Assembly: GCA_030841085.1 (NCBI GenBank)
Contig: JAVEDP010000030.1
Coordinates: forward strand, 1 to 64,000
Origin: Pyrinomonadaceae bacterium
GTDB lineage: Bacteria > Acidobacteriota > Blastocatellia > Pyrinomonadales > Pyrinomonadaceae
Direction: 5' to 3'
Length of the DNA stretch: 64,000 nucleotides
Shown here one piece after another: positions 53,028 through 61,781 of this stretch. The notes under the pieces are model-generated. The model made no database searches. It was not told where the DNA came from and saw only the letters and a list, made by a program, of their open reading frames with translations. Each line of letters opens with the position of its first letter. Within the stretch, counting starts at the first letter, position 1. The position numbers were made by a program, and so were the translations under genes.

Positions 53028-56000
53028 CTATTTCCATAGCTCTAGCTGCTCTCTTCGGCTTGCGCGCAGCCGGCTCGAGTTCCGGCTCAGCTTCTCCTGC
53101 AACGAGTCCAGGTAGATGTAAATGACAGGTGTGATATAGAGCGTAATCAACTGCGAAAAGAGCAGGCCGCCGACGACTGCTAATCCCAGCGGGCGTCGCG
53201 ATGTCGCCCCCGCGCCGAATCCAAAAGCGATCGGCACAGCGCCCATCATCGCGGCGAATGTCGTCATCATGATCGGACGAAAGCGGACCACGCATCCCTG
53301 GTAAATAGATTTCTCCGCATTCCATCCTTCTTTCTTTTCTGCCGCCAGCGCAAAGTCAATCATCATGATCGCGTTCTTTTTGACAATGCCAATCAGCATG
53401 ATGATGCCGACGAAAGAATAGAGGTCGAGCTGAACTCCGAAAATTAATAGAGTCAGCAACGCGCCGAACGCTGCCGAAGGTAAACCCGAAAGAATCGTAA
53501 TCGGGTGAATAAAGCTTTCATACAAAACACCGAGTACCAGATAAATCACGAAGATCGCCACCAGCAGCAGAACCCCCAAGCCTGAGAGTGACGATTGAAA
53601 AACCTGTGCGGTCCCTTGAAAATGTCCCGTCAATGTTGCCGGCAGAGCAGAGTGCGCAATCTGATTAATTTGATTAACCACGTTGCCGATTGGAACATCG
53701 GGCCGCAGGTTAAATGAAATAGTGACGGCAGGGAGTTGGCCCAGATGATTAACCGAAAGCGGTCCGACGGTTCGCGTTACAGAAGCGATCGTGCTGAGTG
53801 GCACCATCTGAGCAATTTGCTGTGTGGCGGCATTTGTGGCCGGCGTAGTCGTGTTGGAAGTGATAGAAGTCGTTTGACTGGTGCGCAGATAGAGGTTCGA
53901 AAGAGCATTTGCGTCCATCTGATATTCCGGGGCGACTTCCAAAATAACCCAATACTCATTTGTGTCTGTGTAAATCGTTGAGACTTGCCCCGAGCCAAAC
54001 GCGCTGGCGAGGGTGCTCTCAATTTGGCTCGCCGTTATTCCCAGCGCTGAAGCTTTGTCGCGATCAATCTGCACAGTTATTTGGGGATTCTTTATTTGCA
54101 AGTCGGTAGTCACGTCGAGCACACCGGGAATGGCTCCGATTTTTTCCTGCATCGCGGTTGCACCCTGATACAGCTCGTTAGTGTCGGTCCCTTGCAACGT
54201 ATATTGATACTGGCTTTTTGAAACGATACCGCCGACGTTGATCGTTGGGGGATTTTGAAAATAGACGTTGATGCCGGGCACCTGCGCGACTTTTGGCCGC
54301 AGTTGTTGAATCACCTGGTCGGGCGTGTCTTTCCGTTGCGCTGCCGGTTTCAGCAAGATGAAGAAGCGTCCGGTATTGTTTGAATTTCCGCCAACGCTGG
54401 ATTGCAACGAAGCGATGTTCGGATTCTTCTTGACGATCTCGGCGACCTGTTGTTGATGACGCACCATCTCGTCAAAGGAAACACCCTGCGCGCCTTCGGT
54501 TGAGCCGGTCAACATTCCAATATCATCATTTGCCATGAAGCCTTTCGGCACGATGACAAACAAATAAGCTGTCGCCATGAGGATGACGAAAGAAACCATC
54601 AGCGTCGCGAACTTGTGTTTGATAACGAGCTTGAGCGTTCGCTCGTAAAAGTTAAGCATGTAGTCAAAGACTTTTTCCGACGCGTTGAACCATCGTCCAT
54701 GTCCTTTTTCATCTTCCGGGCGCAGGAAACGGCTGCACAGCATCGGCGTCAGACTCAATGAAATAAAGCCTGAAAGCAGGATGGCCACGATAATCGTCAC
54801 CGAAAATTCACGGAACAATCTACCGATAACGCCGCCCATCAAAAGAACTGGAATAAAGACCGCGGCGAGTGAAATCGTCATCGACAGAATCGTAAAGCTG
54901 ATTTCGCTGGAGCCGTTTATGGCGGCTTGAAATACGCCCTCGCCTTGCTCGATGTGCCGAACGATGTTTTCCAACATGACAATCGCATCGTCGACGACAA
55001 AGCCGACGCACAAAGTTAAAGCCATTAAAGAAATTGTATCCAGCGTGAAGTTCACCAAATACATCACTGCGAAAGTTCCGACGATAGACATTGGCACAGC
55101 CAAACTCGGAATGATTGTGGCGCGCACATTACGCAGGAAGAGAAAGATGACCAGGATCACCAAAGCAATGGTCAGCAGCAGCGTGAATTTCACATCGCTT
55201 ACCGAAGCGCGTATCGAGGCGGAGCGGTCATAGCGAATGCCCATGTTGACGGCGGCGGGAAGTTGGGCTTGAAAGGTCGGCAGCAACGCCTTGATTGAGT
55301 CAACAACGTCGATAGTATTTGTTCCGGGCTGTCTTTGAATTGCCAGGATGATGGCGCGCGAGTCGTTGAACCAACTCGCAGTCTTGTCGTTCTGAACGCT
55401 GTCGGCGACTCTGGCTACTTCATCCAGCCGCACGGGCGCGCCGTTTCGATAGGCGACGACGAGCGAACGAAAAGCATTGGCGTCGTTGAGTTGTCCATTG
55501 GCCTGGACGGTATAAGATTGATGCGTGCCATCAAGAGTTCCAGTCGGCAAATTCACGTTGCCCTGTTGAATCGCCGTTTGCAGGTCGCTCATCGTGATGC
55601 CCCGTGAAGCAAGCGCGAGCGGGTCGGCCTGAACACGCACGGCGTATTTTTGCGAACCAAACACGGAAACCTGGGCCACACCGTTAACCATCGAGATGCG
55701 CTGCGCCAACATCGTTTCGGCGTAGTCGTCAACTTTCGAAAGCGGCAGCGTGTCCGATGAAAGTGATAGGTAGAGAACAGGCTGGCTGGCCGGATTCACT
55801 TTTTGATAGGTGGGCGGCGACGGCATTCCCGGCGGCAGTTGTCTGAGCGCCGCCGCGATTGCCGCTTGAACGTCCTGCGCCGCGCCGTCGATGTCACGGC
55901 TCAAATCAAACTGCAAAGTAATCTGCGTGTTGCCAAGCGAGCTCGTTGAACTTATTGAGGTGATGCCCGCGATAGTCGAAAACTGTTTTTCCAGCGGCGT

Positions 56001-56192
56001 CGCTACCGACGAAGCCATCGTCTTTGGATCCGCACCGGAAAGTCCCGCCGAGACTTGGATCGTAGGAAAGTCAACGTTCGGTAAATCGCTCACCGGCAAA
56101 CCGCGATAGCCCATCACGCCGAAAAATAAAATCCCGACCATGATGAGCGTGGTCATCACCGGGAGATTTATGAATGGGCGCGAAAGGTTCAT
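53028..56192 (-). CDS. RND-family multidrug efflux permease (AcrB/MdtBC-like)
   Basis: 1054-aa inner-membrane proton antiporter, the usual size. N-terminal FINLPVMTTLIMVGILFFGV with GYRGLPVSDLPNVDFP, proton-relay Asp pair in CVGFVVDDAIVMLENIVRH (about 400-410), SLTPMLCSRFLRPE, and in the second half NLRPDVPIGNVVNQINQIA, IMLIGIVKKNAIMMIDFALA and RFRPIMMTTFAAMMGAVPIA. The profile is nearest MdtB/MdtC. Start overlaps the adaptor stop (ATGA, 56189-56192). No outer-membrane channel gene is adjacent; the TolC at 47435 might serve. Confidence 0.97.
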   Translation of the reverse strand: MNLSRPFINLPVMTTLIMVGILFFGVMGYRGLPVSDLPNVDFPTIQVSAGLSGADPKTMASSVATPLEKQFSTIAGITSISSTSSLGNTQITLQFDLSRDIDGAAQDVQAAIAAALRQLPPGMPSPPTYQKVNPASQPVLYLSLSSDTLPLSKVDDYAETMLAQRISMVNGVAQVSVFGSQKYAVRVQADPLALASRGITMSDLQTAIQQGNVNLPTGTLDGTHQSYTVQANGQLNDANAFRSLVVAYRNGAPVRLDEVARVADSVQNDKTASWFNDSRAIILAIQRQPGTNTIDVVDSIKALLPTFQAQLPAAVNMGIRYDRSASIRASVSDVKFTLLLTIALVILVIFLFLRNVRATIIPSLAVPMSIVGTFAVMYLVNFTLDTISLMALTLCVGFVVDDAIVMLENIVRHIEQGEGVFQAAINGSSEISFTILSMTISLAAVFIPVLLMGGVIGRLFREFSVTIIVAILLSGFISLSLTPMLCSRFLRPEDEKGHGRWFNASEKVFDYMLNFYERTLKLVIKHKFATLMVSFVILMATAYLFVIVPKGFMANDDIGMLTGSTEGAQGVSFDEMVRHQQQVAEIVKKNPNIASLQSSVGGNSNNTGRFFILLKPAAQRKDTPDQVIQQLRPKVAQVPGINVYFQNPPTINVGGIVSKSQYQYTLQGTDTNELYQGATAMQEKIGAIPGVLDVTTDLQIKNPQITVQIDRDKASALGITASQIESTLASAFGSGQVSTIYTDTNEYWVILEVAPEYQMDANALSNLYLRTSQTTSITSNTTTPATNAATQQIAQMVPLSTIASVTRTVGPLSVNHLGQLPAVTISFNLRPDVPIGNVVNQINQIAHSALPATLTGHFQGTAQVFQSSLSGLGVLLLVAIFVIYLVLGVLYESFIHPITILSGLPSAAFGALLTLLIFGVQLDLYSFVGIIMLIGIVKKNAIMMIDFALAAEKKEGWNAEKSIYQGCVVRFRPIMMTTFAAMMGAVPIAFGFGAGATSRRPLGLAVVGGLLFSQLITLYITPVIYIYLDSLQEKLSRNSSRLRASRREQLELWK

Positions 56193-57445
56193 GACCCGGC
56201 CCCGTTCGGACTCGCCGAATTGGTCGTTGCGATTTGTACTTTCGCTCCCGGCGTAACGCGAAGTTGTCCGTCGGTGATTACTGTCTCGCCAACGGCGAGG
56301 CCGCTCGCGATAACGGCTTCGTCGCCGATGGTGCGGTCAAGCACGATTTGTCTCAGCTCGACCGTTTGGTCAGGCTTGACGACATAAATGAACTGTCCTT
56401 GCTGGCTCGTTTGCACCGCCTGGGTTGGAACGACTATCGCATCGGGTTCATTCGTCAGGGTCAAAACGATGTTCACGAATCTGCCGGGCCACAACAGGTT
56501 GTCGTCATTTAGAAAAGAAGCTTTGAGTTGCAAGGTGCCGGTCGTAGTGCTCACCGCGTTATCAAAAGCGCTCAGCGATCCAATGCGACTGTTGTTGGCG
56601 TCAAGCTGTGCAACCACTTTCAACTTGCCCGATGACGCATACTTCTGCACGTCAGACAAATACTTTTCCGGAACTGTAAACGCCACATTAATCGGCGACA
56701 CCTGATTAATTGTTACGAGCGGCGTCGCATCGTTCGCGCTGACGAGATTGCCTTCCGTCACAATGGAACTGCTCGTGCGACCGTTCATCGGCGATCGCAA
56801 CTGGGTGTAACTCAATTGCACTTTCGTGTTATCAAGCGCGGCCTGACTTTGACGCACCTGCGACCTCGCCGTCTCGATGCTCGAGCGGTCCGCATTGAGC
56901 GTAGCGTTGTAGGAATCCGCGTTGGCTTTGAACTGTTCTCCCTGCTCTTTGGAGACCACTCCCTCTTTCATCAAAATGTCGTATCGGGTCGCCTCGATCG
57001 CCGCATACTTTTGCTGCGCAGTGTCTTTCACCAGAACCGCTTGCGCTTGGCCCACGCCCGCAATATCGTGTTGCAGATTCGCCTGCGCTTCTTTCATCGC
57101 CTCGACGAACGGTCGCGAATCAAGCGAAAAAAGCAACTGACCTTTTTTAACGTAATCGCCTTCTTTGAAATTCACTTTGAGCATTCGTCCGGTGACTTGC
57201 GATCTGATCGCCACGCCGACCACGGGTTGCACATTGCCGATCGCGTTGACTTCGACAGGCATCTCTTTGGCGACGGACTTTGTAACCGTCACCGGAATTG
57301 CCGGGGCGGCCTTCGGTTGTTGTTGACCTTTTGACGAGCAGGCGATTTGCAAAGCGAGTAAGAGAAAAACCAGTGCTCCCGAGAGGCAGAGAGACGTAAC
57401 GATCCGGCAATAGGTCGATGAACATTGCAAATATCTATTTTTCAT
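56189..57445 (-). CDS. RND efflux periplasmic adaptor lipoprotein (MdtA/AcrA-like)
   Basis: 418 aa. N-terminal signal ends in a lipobox-like LALQIACSS (Cys about residue 35), so it is probably lipid-anchored. Then MPVEVNAIGNVQPVVGVAIR with SQVTGRMLKVNFKEGDYVKK (biotinyl-lipoyl domain), a helical hairpin, SYTQLRSPMNGRTSSSIVTE, and a beta-barrel and membrane-proximal part ending GLAVGETVITDGQLRVTPGA. Forms the pump with the overlapping permease gene. Confidence 0.95.
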   Translation of the reverse strand: MKNRYLQCSSTYCRIVTSLCLSGALVFLLLALQIACSSKGQQQPKAAPAIPVTVTKSVAKEMPVEVNAIGNVQPVVGVAIRSQVTGRMLKVNFKEGDYVKKGQLLFSLDSRPFVEAMKEAQANLQHDIAGVGQAQAVLVKDTAQQKYAAIEATRYDILMKEGVVSKEQGEQFKANADSYNATLNADRSSIETARSQVRQSQAALDNTKVQLSYTQLRSPMNGRTSSSIVTEGNLVSANDATPLVTINQVSPINVAFTVPEKYLSDVQKYASSGKLKVVAQLDANNSRIGSLSAFDNAVSTTTGTLQLKASFLNDDNLLWPGRFVNIVLTLTNEPDAIVVPTQAVQTSQQGQFIYVVKPDQTVELRQIVLDRTIGDEAVIASGLAVGETVITDGQLRVTPGAKVQIATTNSASPNGAGS

Positions 57446-57481
57446 TCGTGTGCCTTTGTCGCCGGCTTTGAATTGCCGTGG

Positions 57482-57546
57482 AGCAAATTGTTAGTTTGCG
57501 ACGTTTGAAAAAATTCAACGCTCCGCAAAGTGACAGTTTGCTTTAC
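57482..57546. repeat. GCAAACTAACAGTTTGC family inverted pair (part of the 57446-58104 gap)
   Basis: AGCAAATTGTTAGTTTGCG at 57482-57500 faces CGCAAAGTGACAGTTTGCTT at 57523-57542 and the following TACG. Same family as 16387-16470 but more diverged. The remaining text from 57547 to 57934 shows no convincing gene. Confidence 0.75.
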
Positions 57547-57934
57547 GAAAACCATCCTGCTGTCGCTGTTGGTTCATCGGACGCCGGCGAAGGCTCTCGT
57601 GGTTGCTTTCGCCATGGATTGTAAATTGCGTCATAGCCGTTGCTCTTCACGTGAAAAACTGGGGAAGTGTTTGACGCAAATTGTAAGGCGTATAGCGGGC
57701 AGCAGCAAACTAAAGCTGGTCCTTTTATGATTCGTCGGGGAGAGGGTCGTAGGACCGTGGGTCTTCGCGGTCAGCGCCGCCAGTTACAGTTAAGACGGAG
57801 CTGCGCTCTCGACGCGGCATGATCGAAACCGGACATCAAGCTCCAGTTATGGGTGGACTCAACTTTGAAGTGCAACAGCCAATTCCGACCCGTTCAGGGG
57901 ACGTTTAGATCCTCGCCATTATGAAATACTTCGA

Positions 57935-58048
57935 TGCAGAACCGCGAGCGGTAGCGACCGGATGCTACGGTTGACGATGAAACAGAGGATTCGAGGGACC
58001 TTAAATATTCAATGCTAGCATCCGGTCGCTACCGCTCGCGGTTCCGCA
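57935..58048. repeat. Inverted-repeat element with 32-base arms (GAGCGGTAGCGACCGG family)
   Basis: TGCAGAACCGCGAGCGGTAG and the following bases to 57966 are complementary over 32 bases, with about one mismatch, to 58017-58048 (AGCATCCGGTCGCTACCGCT...). The 50-base centre is A/T-richer. It ends 57 bases before the oxidoreductase start. Confidence 0.87.
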
Positions 58049-58104
58049 ATGGTTGCACTTCAAACTTGAACCACCATGTGCGAAAAGAAGGGAAGGGCAT
58101 TGAA

Positions 58105-59022
58105 ATGAACTCGCTCAGCAAAGAAAATACCAAACTTGGTTTTATTGGCATCGGCAACATGGGAAGCCGCATCGCTAAACGTCTCCTGGACCACGGCTAC
58201 CGACTCAGCGCCTACAACCGCAGTCGCGAGGCCGCCGAGGCGCTGGTCAAATACGGCGCCACGGTCGCTGACAGTATCGCGATGCTCGCATCCGAAGCCG
58301 ACGTCATCTTCTCGTCTCTTACGAATGACGATGCAGTCAAGAGTGTGTATACCGGTCCACACGGTGTCTTTGCTCACGTGCGTCGCAGCTCGGCGATAAT
58401 CGAGATGAGCACAGTGCTTCCCGCTACTTCGCGCGAACTGTACGCGTCGAGTCGTGAAGGTGGAGTGAAATTTCTGGACACCCCGGTATCCGGCAGTACG
58501 CCTGCCGCTGAAGAGGGAACGTTGACTCTTTTCTGCGGCGGAGACGAAGAACTTTTTCAATCCGCCGAGCCAATCTTCAGCTCGATTGCCGACCAATATT
58601 TTTATTTGGGAGGCAGCGGCTCAGGCACCGCAATGAAGCTGGTTGCGAACACGCTGTTAGGAGTTGGCATGCAAGCGATCGCCGAGTCGGTCGCTCTGGG
58701 CCAAAAGGAAGGCCTTGATCGCCACCGACTGCTGGAGGTCTTAGCGCACACGGCGGTGATAGCACCGGCGCATCTCGGCAAGCTGTCACGCGCGGACCGT
58801 GGAGACTACAGCCCACAGTTCGCAATTCGGCTCATGAACAAAGATTTTGGTTTAGTTCTCGAAACCGCTGCTGCCGCGAAGGTACCAATGCCCGCAACTG
58901 CGGCAGCGTTTCAAATGAATGTCGCGCGATTCAGCGAGGGGAAAGAAGAAGACTTCTCGGCCGTGATTACGCTGATGGAGAGACTGGCGGGGCTGGAAAC
59001 ATCAAATGCCGGCAATTGCTGA
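58105..59022 (+). CDS. NAD(P)-dependent beta-hydroxyacid dehydrogenase (3-hydroxyisobutyrate dehydrogenase family)
   Basis: 305-aa two-domain reductase. Rossmann motif LGFIGIGNMGSRIAKRLLDH (about 12-31), substrate motif DTPVSGSTPAAEEGTLTLFC (about 126-145) and catalytic Lys in GSGTAMKLVANTLLG (about 178-192). This fits 3-hydroxyisobutyrate, tartronate semialdehyde or glyoxylate/succinic semialdehyde reductases; which one is unclear. ATG 58105 has GGGAAGGG upstream. Longer in-frame starts read into the repeat. Confidence 0.92.
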   Translation: MNSLSKENTKLGFIGIGNMGSRIAKRLLDHGYRLSAYNRSREAAEALVKYGATVADSIAMLASEADVIFSSLTNDDAVKSVYTGPHGVFAHVRRSSAIIEMSTVLPATSRELYASSREGGVKFLDTPVSGSTPAAEEGTLTLFCGGDEELFQSAEPIFSSIADQYFYLGGSGSGTAMKLVANTLLGVGMQAIAESVALGQKEGLDRHRLLEVLAHTAVIAPAHLGKLSRADRGDYSPQFAIRLMNKDFGLVLETAAAAKVPMPATAAAFQMNVARFSEGKEEDFSAVITLMERLAGLETSNAGNC

Positions 59023-59068
59023 ACGCGCGGGAATTTGGTGTTGTTTATGAAACTGATTAGTCGCGCCT

Positions 59069-59368
59069 CTAGATCCGCCGCTGCCATTCCGCTGGATCGC
59101 GCGCGGTGTGAAGAACTGCCAGGACAAGGACCATATCTCCTTCAATTGAAAAGTAAACCGCGTAGGGAAATTGTCGAGTCAGAGCGCGACGAATGCCGGC
59201 GCGTAGCTCTTGATATCCAAATGGATTTTCGAGTATGTGAAGATAAGCAGCACGGAGTTTTTCCAGAAACTCCAGTCCGAGACCAGCTTCCTCAGTCTCA
59301 TACCATTCGAAGGCGCTCTCAACGTCAAATTCGACGGCAGATTCAGCTTCGAATCTATATTGCTTCAC
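59069..59368 (-). CDS. RelE/ParE-family toxin
   Basis: 99-aa toxin of a type II toxin-antitoxin system. VEFDVESAFEWYETEEAGLG followed by LEFLEKLRAAYLHILENPFG is the two-helix start of ParE, and IRRALTRQFPYAVYFSIEGD, VLVLAVLHTARDPAEWQRR is the conserved sheet and C-terminal catalytic or gyrase-contact region (Arg, His). The start overlaps the antitoxin stop by four bases (59365-59368), the normal order antitoxin then toxin. Confidence 0.93.
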   Translation of the reverse strand: MKQYRFEAESAVEFDVESAFEWYETEEAGLGLEFLEKLRAAYLHILENPFGYQELRAGIRRALTRQFPYAVYFSIEGDMVLVLAVLHTARDPAEWQRRI

Positions 59369-59598
59369 TTACGCTTCTGTGACAGCCGGTCGATAACTTC
59401 AAAAGCGGGCCGCGTCGATGAAGGGCTTTTGCGATAACCCCGTAACCGTTCTTCAGCAAGTTGCAGATGACTCTCAGGCACTGGAATTTCTTCGGGGTGT
59501 TCAGAGATTTGATCCCAAAGTGACTGAAGGTAGCGGACCTGTTCAGCTTTAGGAAGCTCCGCAAAACCGGGCGGTGTTGGTATAGATGTCTCGGGCAT
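59365..59598 (-). CDS. Addiction-module antitoxin
   Basis: 77 aa. GFAELPKAEQVRYLQSLWDQ and IPVPESHLQLAEERLRGYRK match the small unstable antitoxin family (PF09720 type) that commonly precedes ParE toxins. ATG 59598 (MPETSIPTPPG) is preferred. Coupled by overlap to the toxin gene. It should bind and neutralise the toxin; autoregulation would need a DNA-binding part that is not evident. Confidence 0.88.
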   Translation of the reverse strand: MPETSIPTPPGFAELPKAEQVRYLQSLWDQISEHPEEIPVPESHLQLAEERLRGYRKSPSSTRPAFEVIDRLSQKRK

Positions 59599-59701
59599 GG
59601 CGCTTAGGTTGGTGCGATGATAACCGAGTTGGCTTTGGCCCACAATAGTTCCAGGGTGGATTCGCCTTGTTTTTAGCGGCTGCTTAGTCCGCAGAGCGTA
59701 A

Positions 59702-59780
59702 AGCATGGGGTGAAGCGCAGCGAAACCCCAGGATCGTCAGCCCAACAAGATCCCAAAGCCCACGGAGCGGGCGATAGCGG
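59702..59780. repeat. Probable dispersed repeat in the 59599-60022 gap
   Basis: GCATGGGGTGAAGCGCAGCG with ACCCCAGGATCG can pair (TGGGGT / ACCCCA), followed by CCCACGGAGCGGGCGATAGC. An 84-codon minus-strand frame (59684-59938) covers it, but reads as translated repeat rather than a protein. Nothing else definite lies in the gap. Confidence 0.4.
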
Positions 59781-60022
59781 TTGCGATTATTTATTGAACG
59801 CCACTCGTGATTGGCCGCGGCGCGGGGTTGAAAGTAATCTTTGAGGTCGCAAATTGTGACCTCAAAACCATGCCCGCCGTTTTTTGAGGCCGCCCTTTCA
59901 TTGTCCAGATTCGAAACAACAACGCCGCTCATCCGCACTCTTTTCGCCGCACCTTAACTGTAAATCCCCTTGCTTTGAATGATTATTCACGTCGCCTCAA
60001 ATTTGCATAAACCATCCGGATC

Positions 60023-61438
60023 ATGAATGAACGATTGCGCCAAAGCTTGCTTGTAATCATCGTAGGTTCGCTGCTGGGTCTTGGTGTGTGGGCATTTCTT
60101 CGTTATCAAGTGGTGAAACGCCTGCGCCAATCCGGATGCTTAGCCAATCAAGCAAACCCACAAACCACAGACGCCGACATGTGGGCTCGCGCCGTCGAAA
60201 AAGTAAAAGAAGATCGCGGCACGACCGGCGGCGCGGCGATTGAGATTCCCACACAGCTCCGGCATTACGAAGACCGGCATTGGTTCCTCGCGACGCAAGT
60301 CGCCGAAGTCGAAAAATTCAACGTGCAATCCTGTCAGGACTTTGTTGATCTCGCAGCCTTGCTCGAGCGCGGCGAATTAGTTCCGTTGCCAGCCGTCACC
60401 GAAAACTACATTCTGTTCGGCGTTGGCGCAAAGGCGGACGACGGACCGTTCAGCCGTTTCGTGGATGATCAAAACATCGCGATTTACGACGAAACCGAAC
60501 TTCGCGATGCGTACGCGCGACTCGACGCTGATCGCCTGAAACTGCAAACAGAAATATCAGACTTGCGGCAGCAGTCGGCGACAAAGCCAGAAGTCAGAAG
60601 TCAGAAGTCAGGTGGCCGCCAAAAATCAGAACTTAAAAAAGCCGAGCGCACTCACAAACAAGAACTACAAAAAGAAATCACAACGCGTCAGCAGAAGTTG
60701 CAGGCAAACACCGACGAGAAAGCATTGCTCGATCGCGCTTACGGCCAGCCCGCAAGTCGGCAAGAATTGTTGCGGGATTACGAATCGCTGCAAACGCTGG
60801 CAAAGAATTTCGCCGGACGTTCATATAACCTCGGCGACCCGTTAGATCGCTACGCGCTGAAGGTGAGTATGCTCAGCTCGCTTAGACCGCAGGCCGTGAA
60901 GATTCTCGAAGAAGTGGCGCAGGCGTATCACGATAAGTTTGCGCGTCCCTTGCCGGTCAGCTCTCTGGTGAGACCCGAGCAATACCAGCACGCCTTGCGG
61001 AAAGTGAATCGCAACGCAGTGCTCATTGATACGCCGCCGCACTCGACCGGCCTCGCCTTCGACATCGACTATCGCTACATGAGTGGTGAGGAACAGAATT
61101 TTCTGATGACGGAACTGGCGCGTCTGAAAGACGAAGGCCGCATCGAAGTAATTCGCGAGCGAAACGCCAACTACCACGTCTTCGCCTTCGTCGACGGCAA
61201 GCGACCAGCCGACGAACTAATCACCGCATCATTAGAACAAGCCGGCGCCCCACCCGACGAAGAAGCCAATCACGCATCCCCGCCACCGGCGAAGCCTGCG
61301 AAATCCGCGAGGACAGCGCAGACCGCTAAGACAAAGAAGCCGACGAGAGCAGGGAAGACAGCGAACACAGCGTTCAGGCGAGGGACCGTGAAGAAGACAA
61401 AAACGAATTCCAAAGCAAAGAAAAAGCGAAGCCACTGA
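60023..61438 (+). CDS. Membrane-anchored DUF5715/M15-peptidase-like protein
   Basis: 471 aa. One N-terminal membrane helix (about 7-27, SLLVIIVGSLLGLGVWAFL). A coiled, Lys/Gln-rich middle (about 170-240) leads to a C-terminal domain (about 280-395) with LPVSSLVRPEQYQHALRKVN, DTPPHSTGLAFDIDYRYMSG and ERNANYHVFAFVDG. The His...Asp...His pattern (H-S-T-G-x-A-x-D, then H) resembles zinc D-Ala-D-Ala carboxypeptidases/VanY, so a cell-wall role is likely. The last ~60 residues are Lys/Ala/Thr-rich and disordered. A tandem GAAGTCA repeat lies inside the gene at about 60590-60611. Confidence 0.82.
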   Translation: MNERLRQSLLVIIVGSLLGLGVWAFLRYQVVKRLRQSGCLANQANPQTTDADMWARAVEKVKEDRGTTGGAAIEIPTQLRHYEDRHWFLATQVAEVEKFNVQSCQDFVDLAALLERGELVPLPAVTENYILFGVGAKADDGPFSRFVDDQNIAIYDETELRDAYARLDADRLKLQTEISDLRQQSATKPEVRSQKSGGRQKSELKKAERTHKQELQKEITTRQQKLQANTDEKALLDRAYGQPASRQELLRDYESLQTLAKNFAGRSYNLGDPLDRYALKVSMLSSLRPQAVKILEEVAQAYHDKFARPLPVSSLVRPEQYQHALRKVNRNAVLIDTPPHSTGLAFDIDYRYMSGEEQNFLMTELARLKDEGRIEVIRERNANYHVFAFVDGKRPADELITASLEQAGAPPDEEANHASPPPAKPAKSARTAQTAKTKKPTRAGKTANTAFRRGTVKKTKTNSKAKKKRSH

Positions 61439-61781
61439 TTGCGTGGATTACTCGGAATGCCGCTTTTGCTTTTCGATTTACGATTCACTATTTACCGCTT
61501 AAGAAGCTATCCATTGGAAAGAAATTCGTTCTGCTTTGACGGTACCTGTTAAGTCAGGTGTGTCGGCGGCGAATGCTAAGTTTGGTGTGTCGCGGATACA
61601 AAGCGTATTCCCTATCCCAATGGGAGAGGGTTAGCGGGAGGGGTGCGCAGCATAGAACGCAGTCGGCGCAACCTAAGAAGAAGTTCGAACGCCCCCAACC
61701 GTTTCCGAGAAGGATTTGTTGCACCTCGGCCAATTCGTATCTAGAATTGCCGTCACACCTTTTGTAATACTGGATGTCAAC
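61439..61781. other. 343-base gap ahead of the reverse transcriptase gene
   Basis: Contains a TTTACGATTCACTATTTACC-type run (61475-61500), two loosely repeated words (AAGTCAGGTGTGTCGGC near 61551 and AAGTTTGGTGTGTCGCG near 61577) and a small hairpin CCCTATCCCAATGGGAGAGG at 61610-61630, which looks like dispersed repeat. It is a natural place for a non-coding RNA or promoter of the RT system, but no specific structure could be shown. Confidence 0.45.

Noticed and set aside
57530-57730. 66-codon plus-strand frame after the RND operon
   Set aside because: Begins inside a repeat arm, with no domain and no ribosome site.
59684-59938. 84-codon minus-strand frame as a gene
   Set aside because: It covers what looks like a dispersed repeat, and its peptide reads like translated repeat.
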